From contig CM045990.1 in NCBI GenBank assembly GCA_025175895.1, forward strand, positions 41,970,658 through 42,034,657: a stretch of 64,000 nt of DNA, given 5' to 3'. Within the stretch, counting starts at the first letter, position 1. Each line of letters starts with the position of its first letter. The DNA comes from Wurfbainia villosa. Taxonomy: Eukaryota > Streptophyta > Magnoliopsida > Zingiberales > Zingiberaceae. A model generated the notes under the pieces. It worked only from the letters and a program-made list of their open reading frames with translations. It was not told the DNA's origin and did not search any database. Position numbers and translations under genes: made by a program. Shown one piece after another: positions 45,224 to 56,776 of the stretch.

Positions 45224-46791
45224 ATGGAGAGAAGAAAGGAATGGAGTTGCCAAAGCTTGGACTAGGACACGACATCAACACTCCTCTGCCCCTATGAATT
45301 TTATGGAGCTAAAGAATTTGATCAATGGAGGGCGAGGATAAAAAACTTCTTGATGTTGGACATAGAGAATTGGTTCATCGTCATGGATGGATTTGACCCA
45401 CCGATGGACGACAAGGGAAGAGTCCTCAAGAAGAAGAAGTGGAGCCAAGAGTAAAAACGGGAATTCAAGATAAATGTAGAGGTAGCTGTAATTTTAGCAA
45501 ATTTTGTACCTAATGATATTTTGTCCAAGATAGGTACATTTAGGGATTCCAAGGAGTTGTAGAGCAAGCTAGTAAAGTTCCATGAGAAATTCTCACCGCC
45601 TCAAATTGTTAAAGAAGAAGCCGAGGAAGAAGTATCATCTTCTGAAAGGTGTGAAGTATCGAAAATTGAGAGATGCTCAACTTCCCAAGAAGAAGAGGTT
45701 GAGGAAGTTGAAAAATTGAGGGGGAGGAGAGACCTTCCTCAATGGCAAAGTAAGAGCAAGAAGAAGCATCTACCTCCGGTGCAAGTAAAGAACAAGAGTC
45801 CCCTACCAAGGAAGGTAACTCAAATGCAATTTATAAAAATAAAGATCATATAACTTATTCTGAGTGTAGAGAACAAGGACAATATAAGAGCAAGTGCCCA
45901 AAAAGAGTCAAGTAAGCTCAACTTGTACCAAAAGTCAATGAGAAACCAAAGGAAGACGGTGCCAAAAGTCAAAAGACCAAGGAGCATATTATTTGCTTCA
46001 AATGCAATCAAAGTGGCCACTATATGAGCCAATGTCTTAAGAGAAGACAACCTAAGAAAAGAAAAGGAGAGAGCTCAAGTGTAGAGGGAGCAAAGGCACT
46101 CCCTAAGGTACATTTAAATAATGCTCCTTATGTACATAATAATCAAAAGTATGCTAGAAACTTTCTTGCTATTGCTCATGAAAAGCATGATATAAGTAAT
46201 AAATATGTTTATCTAGGTGCTAAAAGTTATGAAATTAGCTCTAAGGACAAATCTAGACCCATTAACTCTAGGACTACCACACCTAAGGATAAAAAGAACT
46301 TAGACATTAATCCTAAGAAGGGTAGATATATGCCTAAAAGGAAAAACAATGCCCAAAGAACAAATGAAAATTCGAAATTGGAGGCGTTAGTGGTAGAAAA
46401 TCAAGCTTTGAGATCAAGACTTGAAAAATTAGAGAAGACCCTTTCAATAATGACAAATTCAATTAAAGGGTCTAATGGGCAAAACCTAGGGTCTAAGAGG
46501 CTAGGTTTGGGTCACAAACTTAAGCCTAAGGAGACCTACCACAATGTTCCATTTAACTATGGAACAAACTCTAGGTCTAGGAAAACCAAGGTCACAAGGG
46601 AAGTCATCCCTAGAATTAATCATGGTAGGTATCTAGTGTCTAAGGTTTCAAAGAAACCTAGGAAAGCCACTAAGAAGGTCACAAGGGAAGTCATCCCTAG
46701 AGTTGATCGAGACAAGACCATTATGACCAAGGCTCCAAAGCCTAGGAGAGTCATAAGGTATCTAGGGAGGTCATCCCTAGTGAATACCTAG
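45224..46791 (+). pseudogene. RLC-7 copy 1 gag, decayed
   Basis: ATG 45224 opens a frame with three stops in which gag features are clear: YEFYGAKEFDQWRAR, LMLDIENWFI, FKINVEVAVILANF, DILSKIG. A Glu-rich stretch and a damaged knuckle (SECREQGQYKSKC, first Cys and His replaced) come next. After a frameshift there is an intact CCHC knuckle, CFKCNQSGHYMSQC (about 45995-46036). The last 255 codons (from 46024) are open: a basic region, a short coiled coil (LEALVVENQALRSRLEKLEK) and a basic tail with two VTREVIPR(I/V) motifs. The tail ends early by a frameshift compared with RLC-3. No product is expected from this copy. Confidence 0.8.
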
Positions 46792-48667
46792 TTAACCGAA
46801 GGAGCTCAAATAGGTTTTGGTTTCCTAGGAGCGTAATTCCCTCACGCTAGATGGGTTAGGGTGTGTCAACTTGAATTGGTAAGGTAGTTAACCTAACTAT
46901 AGCAAAGTTGACACCTTAGATTATTTTCAAGGTTATGTGATACCTTGGAAATGAGATTGATAATTTAATCCTAAAGGATTTTAGGATGTGTCAATAGAAA
47001 TTATGGAAGTTGAAAAATCAATCATAATAGGCACAATTAGGTTTATAGCCAATGGTGTGCCATTTTGGGGGTTTGACACACTTGAGGGAAAATTGGTATT
47101 ATGACAAACTAGTATAAAACTTAGCAAATGGCAATTAGGCTTGAAATCTAGGTATTTTTATACTTTTATATTTTATTTGTTGCCATATATCATGTCATGA
47201 CATCATATTTCATTTAATCATATAAAATGTCATGATTAATATTTAGGGTATTATGTCATGTTTGTATTTAGGTTATTTTTATGTCATAATATCATGATTA
47301 TTAGAAAATGCTTTAAATTATGTACATTGTTATGCCATGATCATCATTTATGTATTTAAGTTAATTAAATTTAATTAAGGACAATGACATGATTTAAAGT
47401 CCCATTATAAGAGAATTAAATAGAGTTGCCTAGACAAATGCATGAGATCCTAGATTAGGAAAAAACCTAAACCCACATCTCACAAGGACATTAAATTGAC
47501 ATGTGTATGTATTGATAGACCCTAGACACATGTGAGATATTAGAAAAATGAGTTAAGTTCAAGGTGCATAGTTCTTGCATCTAGATGAACTCAAACTCAT
47601 AACATGACATTAATAAATTATGAGGAAAGCTAATGTACAAGTCATGTACATCTAGCCCATAGACCATGGTTCAAAATAGGTTTGAAAAGTATTTCAAAAT
47701 CATTTTGAAAAACCTTGGTGAAGTCTATTTTTTGATAGCAATCAACATTGAAGAAGTTGATACAAAGTAGGCCAAAAACATTGAAATTTCAATGGTTTTG
47801 AACTTTGTATCAATCTTTTAATTTAATGGATATTTTAATTTAAAATTATTTTTCACCGATTTATTCCTAATAAGTAATGTATGTATAAATTTTCATGATA
47901 TTTTTCAAATACGTATATTCACTTATAAATTTTCAAATCTCAATTCTAAAAACTATTTTCTACGTTTGTAGAAATCAGTCGAATGGTGGTGGTTTAGTCG
48001 ACTGATGTGTCTGATATTTGCTGAATAAGAGTTGTTTTGCCATGTATCAGCTATGTTATGGTACCCTAATATCTCCTAACCCTAGGATATACTTTAGAAA
48101 GCATGGGAAGGGTCAAATATCATTGAAAATGATTAGGAGAGGTATTTAGGGTGGAGTATCAAATTTTAAGGGAGGTCAAAGTTCAAGTTTGAACTTTTAC
48201 CCTTATTTTCGATGGTTTAAGTTCCCTATTAGCTTAGGAACTCTCCTAAGACATTGTTGGTGCAATGGTCAAGGGGGAGTAAGCCTTTAGGGGGGAGGTT
48301 ATCCATCAAAGGATAATAGATGATTGTTCCTCAAAGGGGGAGAAATGAAAGGTTTGAAACCCTCATTGTGCTCACCAAAGGGGAAGAATTAGAGAAGTCA
48401 GAATTGTCTCTCATTTAATGATATGGGACTTATCACTATGAAGAGTGAAAGCATCCTAAATGTTTTTAGACCAAGGGAAGAATATAGGATCTCTTTGAGA
48501 GATGAGGTATTGAAAACCTTGGTAGGTTTTTTGATGTATGCCAAAGGGGAAGAAGTAAGGTTTAAGTTAGGTAAACCTTCACTATGCTTTGGCATTGGAA
48601 GAATTATGTTTGGGTTTATTGGTTAGCCTAACTTAAAGGTATTGTCAAATATCAAAAAGGGAGAGAT
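46792..48667 (+). mobile_element. RLC-7 copy 1 non-coding 3' region
   Basis: No coding sequence. It is AT-rich with many ATGTCATGA-type short repeats (47180-47400). Two palindrome remnants lie near 47978-48005. GGGGGAG tracts are at about 48274, 48290 and 48337, and the LTR-adjacent tract is at 48654-48667. TGTTGGTGCAATGG at about 48256 copies the LTR start ~410 bases before the real one. Confidence 0.65.
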
Positions 48668-49412
48668 TGTTGGTGCAATCGACCCATGTCACGATTGACC
48701 AGACTTGAGTGGACTCAAGTAGGTTTTGATGTTTTATAATGGGTTTGACTATTGTTCAACTATATTGTTTGACCATATGTTGACTGTTGGTGCAATTGGC
48801 CTAAGTTACGATTGACTGGACTTGAGTTTGACTCAAGTAGTGTTTTGATGTTTGACATTGATGTTCAACAAAATATATGATAATGTGATTGTCATGGGAA
48901 AGTCCAAGTCATAAGTACTTGGCATGGAAAGTCCAACTGGGACACTTGGCAATGGGAAAGTCCAACATGGGTTGACATGGAAAGTCCAACATGGGTTGGC
49001 ATGGAAAGTCCAAGCATGGGTCTTGGTAATGGAAAAGTCCAAGCTTGAGTCTTGGCAAATGGAAAGTCCAACATGGGTTGACCTGGAAAGTCCAAGCATG
49101 AGTCATGGCAAGGGAAAGTCCAAGCTTAAGTCTTGGCAAATGGAAAGTCCAACATGGGTTGGCAAGGGAAGTCCAAGGGTTGATATTGGCGGCATAAAGT
49201 CCAAGCGGGAGGCTTGGTAGCATAAGTCCAATGGTTGACAGTGTAAAGTCCAAGCGACAGTCTTGGCAGCGTAAGCCCAATGTGCCTTGGCGGTGTAGAC
49301 CAGCTTAGCATGACAATAGCCGATGGAAGCACCTGAAGGCTAGCATATAGATGAATAAGTCATGGATGACTTGGAGGGATCCGATAGGCGTGAGGCTGAT
49401 GGAGGTGGCTAG
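48668..49412 (+). mobile_element. RLC-7 copy 1, 3' LTR, U3 part
   Basis: TGTTGGTGCAATCGAC follows the polypurine tract. After 117 bases the LTR edge is repeated (TGTTGGTGCAATTGGCC at 48785). The minisatellite fills 48895-49275 with about fourteen units of 24-30 bases. The segment stops at GGTGGCTAG, where RLC-8 begins. Frames such as LDFPFAKTHAWTF on either strand come from the repeat. Confidence 0.85.
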
Positions 49413-50510
49413 TGTTGGATCAAGGCGGTTCGCTAGAGGGGGGGGGGTGAATAGCAATTAAATGCAGCGGAAATGTAAATAAAAACTAAATGAGACAAAT
49501 AGTTTTTTTACTTGGTTCATAGCCTTCGACCACTACTCCAAGGCCCTAACGATCCTAAACCGTGTACGGAGGGCAATTCACTAAAACACTCCTCCTCGTT
49601 GGAGGTAGGAGTTTTATGATTACAAAAACCTTCGAAGCAAAAGATAGAGAGACAACCCCTCTCTTCTATTAAAATAAAATGCAACGGTAGAAAGCCTCGA
49701 TTAACAAACGAATTGCAAGATTAAGAGAAATGACAAACTAAGATTGTACCAACAACTCGAAGATAGGACTTAAACTAGGGTTGTTGGCAGCACTTCGTTG
49801 TTGTAGAGTCATCGGAGAGTCACAGCGTTGCGAAGGCTTTTGAGCACTTAGAATTGATGAGAAAACCCTAGGTTAGGACCTCCTTTTATAGCCTTTGAGC
49901 CCCTTTTCAAGAGGAACCCTAGCCAATCATATTTGAGCACCACTCCCCTTGAAATTTGGTGATAAACCTTGACTCCTCGAAGTTGATCCTTTGACCATCA
50001 GTCGACTGATGGCCATCATCAGTCGACTGATGGCAGCATCAGTCGAGTGCTAACCTCAGCTGATCGGTGATTGGCAGCGATGAGTCCTCTGTCGGCAATC
50101 GATGCTAGCTGCAAGGCAAAGTTAGCTTAACAAAAACATTATTTTGACAGACTCCGACCGCCCGATCTCGACCTAGACCATCTATAGGATGTCTTTGGTC
50201 GGATCTATGCTTAAGGTCATCCCTGTAAAGAGTATACGACCTCACTTACGCTCACACACACGAGCTTACCTCGATACTTACGTGTTGCTTTTGCTTCTGG
50301 CCTTCCACTCGATTCCTTCGGCTCCCTCCGAAGTTACTCGAGTGTCGCCCGACCACCGCGGCTTCCTCTGGGTGTCGCTAGCCTTCAGCTCCAGCTATAG
50401 CAATCTTCTGCACACTCGATTCAGCTCGTGAGATAACTACATGAGCTTAACTTTGTATCATTTGCTATAATCAGAACTCAGGTTCGACTTAGGTGCCTAC
50501 TGCACCAACA
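49413..50510 (-). mobile_element. RLC-8 3' LTR
   Basis: 1098 bases. Reversed TATAAAAGGAGG is near 49880-49890. Palindromes CAGTCGACTG at 49998-50043 pass into decayed forms (GCTGATCGGTGATTGGC). It lacks a segment near its left end (GATAAACACTTTATC...) that the partner LTR at 61766 has. Confidence 0.9.
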
Positions 50511-50525
50511 ATCTCCCCCTTTTTG

Positions 50526-51513
50526 ATTTATGGCAAACCCACATACAAAGTTAAGAAAAATAAATTAAGTGCATTAAGCAAAATAAGTATGAGATATGCA
50601 CGAATGAGCAGGAGTATATAAAAACTCTTTTTCAAGTGCTCCCCCTTGAGGAATCCTCCCCCTTGACCGAGGGTGAGTACTTGAGAAAGAGTTTTAACTC
50701 TCCCCCTTGATATTTGCTACTAAAAAAGAATTAAGTAACCGAAATTACTTAATATTGGCCATAGTGTTTAAAATAAGTTTTAAGTTAAGAAATCAAAAAA
50801 TTGATTTCTTAACCTTGGCCTTTACTTCCATTTTGTTAACAAGTTAACTTAAAGTTAAGTAAATTACTTTTTGTTAACAAGTTAACTAAAAGTTAAGTAA
50901 ATTATTATTATTATTTGTATTGTTAACAAAAATAGGTTAACTAAATGTGTTTAAGTTAAGAATTCCCTTAACTTGTTTTGTTAACTTAAAGTTAAGTAAG
51001 CCTTGGCCATAAAAAAAATGATCCCTTAACTTTGGCCTTTTTCTCCCCCTTTTGCCATATATCGAAAAGAGTGAGGGTATGTGTGGAATAAAAAATAAGT
51101 TTTAATTTTAAAGTCCAAGCATGTTCCACATTATTTTGAAAATAATATACTGAAAATAAGTTCATCTATAAAATGTTCGACTCATATTTGGCTTGATTGA
51201 TATGAAAGATCAACCAGTCCTGGTTAGAGTCGGTTAGTATGTATGATTATACTCCGTGGTTCATAGCAATGCACTAGCTCTACATCTGGAACCAGGAGTA
51301 AGGTCCTAACATCTCACGCCCATCTACGTGGCTAAGTACACAAACACATTAGTCCTATGTGTTGTGAGATGTATTGGCTCCTTAAATCTATAGGTGTATG
51401 ATATCTAAGGTATGTCCTATGCTAGTTCCATAAAAATGAAAATTTAAGAAATAGTAGTAAGAAAATATAATTTGCAAGTTCCTATTCTACTACGCACATG
51501 CCCAATTTTCATC
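50526..51513 (-). mobile_element. RLC-8 3' non-coding region with multiple polypurine tracts
   Basis: Between RNase H and the 3' LTR. Reversed GGGGGAG tracts at about 50639, 50661, 50700 and 51042 accompany the LTR-adjacent tract. A GTTAACTTAAAGTTAAGTAA repeat occurs about four times at 50830-51000. No env-like frame was recognised. Confidence 0.7.
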
Positions 51514-54500
51514 TTAATAGACTAAATTCCCGGGTAGGGGTTTAGTAAATAGGTCTGCTAAGTTAGACTTTGATTCGACGTATTCGAGTTGTATGGCTCC
51601 GTTGGCCACATGTTCTCGAATGAAATGGTGTTTGACCTCTATATGTTTGGTCCTAGAGTGACATATTGGATTCTTAGTAAGATTAATTGAACTAATGTTA
51701 TCTACGTGAAGTTTTGTGTTCATAAAGTCTAACTTGAAATCGCGGAGAGTGTGCTTCATCCAAAGAAGCTGAGTGACACACTCACCCATCGCGATGTATT
51801 CGGCTTCGGTGGTAGATAAGGCAACACAGTGTTGCTTCCTACTGCACCAACTCACTAGACTCGAGCCGAGAAGTTGACAACAACCACTCGTGCTCTTTCT
51901 ATCGAGCTTACTACCGGCATAGTCCGAATCGGAGTAGCCGGTTAGTTCGAACTCGGTAGATCTAGGGTACCAAATACCGACATTAAGTGTACCCTTTAGA
52001 TATCTAAGGATACGCTTGACTAGAGTTAGGTGAGACTCCTTGGCACCGGTTTGGAACCTTGCGCACATACTTACTGCAAATAGGATATCAGGTCGGCTTG
52101 CAGTTAAGTAAAGGAGACTCCCTATTATGCTCCTATAGTATTTTAAATCAATTGAGTTTCCGATTAAATCTTCTTCTATATTCACATTAGTTTCCATTGG
52201 GGTATTAATAATTTTAGCGTCTTGCATTCCAAAGAGTTTAATTAATTCCCTAGTTTATTTGCGTTGATGTAGGTATATTCCATCTTTAGTTTGTTTAATT
52301 TGTAGACCTAAGAAGAAACTTAACTCGCCTACTAAATTCATTTCAAATTCACTTTCCATAAGTGAAATGAACTCATTTAGTAGGATTGAGTTGGTGGTTC
52401 CGAAAATAATATCATCTACGTAGATTTGGGCTATGAATATGTCTTTACCTAAGGTTTTTACGAAAAGGGTTGGGTCAACTACACCTTGGTTAAAGCCTTT
52501 GGACTAAGATAAATCGAAAGTCTCTCGTACCAAGCTCGCGGAGCTTGTTTAAGTCCATAAAGAGCTTTCTTTAATCTAAGGACATGATCAGGTTTGTCTA
52601 AACTTTCGAAATCGGGGGGTTGACTAACATAAACTTCTTCTTTAATGTATCCATTTAAGAATGCAGATTTCACATCCATTTGAAACAACTTAAATCCTCG
52701 ATGTGCTGCATATGCTAATAGCATTCGAATGGACTCTAATCTAGCTACTGGGGCATAGGTCTCATCGTAATCTAAACCTTCGACTTGACTAAACCCTTTA
52801 GCGACTAGTCTAGCTTTATTTCTAACCACTTCACCTTTATCATCAAGTTTATTTCTAAACACCCACCTTGTTCCAATGATTGTTTTATCTTTAGGTGGTG
52901 GTACTAATTCCCATACTTCGTTCCTAGTGAATTGAGCCAACTCTTCTTGCATTGCAACAATCCAATTGGGATCAAGAAGAGCTTGGTCAATAGTTTTGGG
53001 TTCAATTTTAGAAATCAAAGATATTTGACTAAGGTTTCTATATGAGGCTCTAGTTTGAACTCCTAGACTTGGATCACCTATCACTTGGTCGATAGGATGA
53101 TTCGTTTGAGTCCTAGTTGGATTTGGGTTTGAGTCTACAACTTGATTTATAGGATGACTCGTTTGAGTTCTAGTTTGGTTGGAGTCATCTATCACTTGGT
53201 CAATAGAGTGACTTGGTTGACTTAGGTTAGGATTAACACTAGACCTGATCTCCGGATCAGAGTTAGGTCTAGTATGAATCGACTTGCTAATTGGGGTTGC
53301 CGGGGGTTTTGTAGGTTCGTGTCCTTCATCAAAAACTACATTGATAGTCTCCTCGACTCTAAGGGTGTCGTGGTTATATACTCTATAAGCTCTGCTTGTA
53401 GTTGAGTATCCTAGAAAGATTCCGGTCGTGGTTTTGGATGTAAATTTCCCTAGGTAATCCTTAGTGTTTAGGATATGTACCTTACATCCAAATACCCTAA
53501 AGTACTTGATGTTAGGTATTTTATCGTGATAAATCTCGTATGAGGTCTTAAGATGCCTCTTTACCATAAGGATTTTATTTTGGACATAGCATGTCGTACT
53601 CACGGCTTCCGCCCAAAACCTATCGGGTAGGTTATACTCATTTAACATTGTCCTAGCGGCTGCTTGTAGGGTTCTATTTTTGCGTTCTACTAGGCCATTT
53701 TGTTGTGGAGTTCTAGGGCAAGAGAACTCGTGGTGGTATCCATTTAGGTTATAGAATTCTGTAAACCTATGGTTTTCGAATTCACCACCATGATCAGTCC
53801 TAAGTCTTTTAATGCTTTGTTGATTTTCTATTAATTTAAATAGATTGATTAATTGATCTAGGGTATCATTTTTGTGTTTGATGAACCTAACCCAAGTAAA
53901 TCTAGAATAGTCATCAATTATGACTAAGCAGAATTTACTTCCGTTAAGTGACTTAGCTCCGTGTGAATCAAATAGATCCATGTGTAGGAGCTCAAGCACA
54001 CTTTTGGTTCGTTCTTGACTAGTTAGTTGATGTTGTGTCCTAGATTGTTTACCTTGTTGACAAGCATTACATATTTTATTATCCAAGTTGTTGAGGCTAG
54101 GCAAACCTCTGACTAAATCACTCTGACTCATCTTGTGGATGAGTCTTGGGTTTGAGTGACCAAGTCGTCGGTGCCATAACCATGATTCCTCTTGCCGTGT
54201 CATAAGACACTTAGTTGAGGAGTTAGTTAAGTTAATAGTGTAAATGTTGTTATTTCTAGTTCCCTTAAGAATTGTTTTAGAGGTTTCGTTTGTATTATTT
54301 ACGCATTCATTTTCTAGAAATATGACCTTATAGTTATTATCACACAATTGGCTTACACTAAGTAGATTATATTGAAAATTTTCTACTAATAAAACGTTTT
54401 GAATAACAAAATTTGAGTTAAGCTCAATATCACCTGATCCGATGATTTTGAGCTTGCCGTTATTTCCGAAGGCTACCGATCCTTGTCGTTTGAATCAAAG

Positions 54501-54570
54501 CTTCGAAAACTTGAGTTGATCCCCGGTCATGTGTCGGGAGCAACCACTGTCCAACATCCATCGATCCTAC
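51514..54570 (-). pseudogene. RLC-8 pol: protease, integrase, RT, RNase H
   Basis: Read leftwards. The protease site WMLDSGCSRHMTGD is near 54525-54570, with a TGA about 20 bases on. From 54347 a 622-codon frame holds the integrase zinc region (LWHRRLGHSNPRLI, ICNACQQGK) and the DDE core (HMDLFDS, TDHGGEF, NGLVERKNR). RT follows, with WVFRNKLDDKGEVVRNKARL and FQMDVKSAFLNG. A frameshift near 52505 ends it. RT continues with QIYVDDIIFGTTNS (catalytic YVDD, about 52420) to a TAA near 52260. RNase H (52227-51514) keeps GYSDSDYAG, STTEAEYIA and HVDN and ends at TKPLPG. One frameshift and two stops are the only breaks seen, and all catalytic motifs survive. The sequence fits the SIRE/Maximus lineage. 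Confidence 0.9.
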
Positions 54571-55263
54571 ACGCAAGGTAGTTGGATCGGATATTGGATT
54601 TACTAAAAATTGGTTGAAAATTATTAACCTAAATCATCTCACCCATGTCTACATGATCAAACATGTTAATCCTATATGTTCTTGTGAGATGACTTCCAAT
54701 TTTAGTTGAATTAAATTTAATGACTTAAACACTTGTCAACCTTGCGTTAGATTCGGATTTGACCTTAGGCTCATCAAGTCACCTTTTCAAGATCATGGCT
54801 TCCAGGTCGTGGCGAGGCCTAGAGGCCTTCTTTGATCGGAACAATGACCACTTCCTTAGACAAAGCCATTTTCAAGAAAATAGTAACTTGACTCACCTAA
54901 GACCACTTCCTGGTCTAACTAGTCTAGGATACGATGAGGTAGCTTCAGCTAGTTCCGCTCGGTCAAGTGCACCGAACTAGATACGCCTTATCTAGCCCGA
55001 ATACACAAGACTCTGCTTTCCTAGCGTACTATCATCTCGCCGCGTCCTGGTACTATGTTATCAAGTATTGACGAGTTATAGTCCTATATAACCATTCTAA
55101 AAAGGAAAATCAAACTAAATAAAAACCTAAGCATGCAATTTCTAGGTTAAAACACAAACAAGTTTTGTACTAGCTCCCCCTGGACCGTTGAATCGATTCG
55201 GTCTCTCTACATAGTGGATTTGGTCCTTGGGAACCCAGTACTGGTTCGATCCTAGGTTTGAAA
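54571..55263 (-). mobile_element. RLC-8 gag-pol spacer
   Basis: Contains the conserved block (about 54740-55070), with CTTCCAGGTCGTGGCGAGGC near 54799 and CATCTCGCCGCGTCCTGG near 55032. A 61-codon frame with ATG at 54795 is open on the plus strand, antisense to the element (ASRSWRG.EAFFDRNNDHF). Similar antisense frames exist in RLC-2 and RLC-4. Confidence 0.65.
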
Positions 55264-56776
55264 TCAAGGCGGTCTTAGGGACCCATGCTTGGACACATTT
55301 TTATGTCGACTTACGATTGACATATACGACTTATTGGTCATGTTTGAGCTAAACCCTAGCCCGACCTTGTTGTACACGGCCCTTTGCGATCCAAGTAGGA
55401 GGTCAAGTCCTTTGGATCCCAAAGTAAATCTTTCCAACATATTCCTAAGATCTTCGACTTGACTCTTCAAGAGTGAGTTCTCAACTTCGAGTTTTTCAAC
55501 CCGAGTTGAGTCCTTCTCTTGAACTCGACTAGTCGAAGAGGTTAGGGAGACCTCGTGTTTGAGGAGTTTAACTTCCTCAACCAGGGTCTCGACCTTGGAC
55601 TCGGACTTAGCTAACTTTCTATTTAGAAACTTAATTGCACTATAAAGTGTAGTAATAAGAGACCGACTCACCTTGAGTGTATCTTTTGAACGGATCGTAT
55701 CGTGGCTCGTCTTGAATAGTGCTTGCGGATCAGGCTTCGTCTTCGATTTCCGATTCAAGTTCCGATTCCGACTCCATCTCCGATTCCACCGGTTTAGCCA
55801 TGAGGACTCGATCGTTATCTTCTTCCTCGGAAGCTTCTTCCCAAGTGGCGTTAAGTGCCTTTTTGTGTTTTGGTGCCTTGCTCTTGAGTTTTGGGCATTC
55901 GGATTTGATATGTCCAAACCTGTTGCATTCATAACATCTTATGTTCGAACTTTTAGGCTTACCTTCGTTGGGTCGAGTGACGGCTCATTTTCGGCCCTTG
56001 ACTATCCTCCGAACTAGGTTGACTAGTTCGGCCTCCATTTCCGAGTCGACCTCCGAATCGGACTCCTCCTCTTCTTCCTTCGGAGGTAGCTTGCTAGCAA
56101 TTTTCTTCTTTGAACCTGCAAATAGTGCTATATCTTTCTCGGGTTCCGAGTTAGACTGCTCATGAAGTTCGAAATCAGAAAAAAGTTCATCTAATCTATG
56201 TTTAGAAAGATCCTTGGAGACCTTGTAGGCATCGACCATGGATGCCCACAAGGTAGTCCTCGGAAAGGAGTTTAGGACATACCTTATAAGGTCGCGGTTT
56301 TCGACCTTTTGCCCGATTACGTGTAGATTGTTGACTATGTCCTGGACTCGGGCATGAAGTTGCATCGCGGACTCGTGTTCCTGCATTTTTAGATTATATA
56401 ATTTATTGAATAAAAGGTCGCGCTTACATACCTTGGCTTCATCGGTCCCTTCGTGTAGCTCCACTAGCTTTGTCCAAAGGTCCTTTGCGCTGATGAAGGG
56501 GCCGACGCGATTTAACTCCTCCTTGGACAAGCCGCATTAGAGGATTTGTGTTGCCTTGGCATCGACTTCGACTTGTCGTTTTGTTGCAACGGTCCATTGA
56601 TCATAATCCAAGGAGTCACCCACTTCATTAGTCGGAAGTGTGAAACCCGTTTGGATTATGATCCACATCTCGATTTGGGTTTTGAGAAAGCATTCCATCC
56701 GACCTTTCCAGTAACGAAAATCATCTCCATTGTAAAACGGAGGTCGGACAGTGCTAAAACCCTCGAGATGGGCCAT
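55264..56776 (-). pseudogene. RLC-8 gag, lightly decayed
   Basis: ATG 56776 (MAHLEGFSTVRPPF) was chosen by match to RLC-4. Capsid-like motifs: YNGDDFRYWKGRMECFLK, LSKEELNRVGPFISAKDLW, LYNLKMQEHE, LWASMVDAYKVS. A stop lies at about 56538 (in ...ATQIL, stop, CGLSKEE) and another at about 55985. The intact CCHC knuckle CYECNRFGHIKSEC follows at about 55905-55950, then an acidic Glu/Ser stretch, a stop and frameshift near 55730, and the coiled coil (VETLVEEVKLLKHE, VEKLEVENSLLKSQ). The tail VYNKVGLGF is shared with RLC-4 and RLC-5. Four lesions in about 500 codons. Confidence 0.85.

Larger units (their letters stand above)
43602..49412 (+). mobile_element. RLC-7, gag-only copia element, copy 1
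   Basis: Plus-strand element of the RLC-3 family. The 5' LTR is about 43602-45166 (its first ~18 bases are missing). Primer site 45167-45180, gag 45224-46791, non-coding region to 48653, polypurine tract AAAAAGGGAGAGAT at 48654-48667, and 3' LTR from 48668, interrupted at 49413 by RLC-8 with target site GCTAG. The rest of that LTR appears at 62885-63339. TATAAAAG is at 44680-44687. No pol is present. Confidence 0.88.

Noticed and set aside
48895..49275. CRISPR-like regular repeats
   Set aside because: Units are contiguous, vary in length and sequence and lack unique spacers. The context is a plant LTR.
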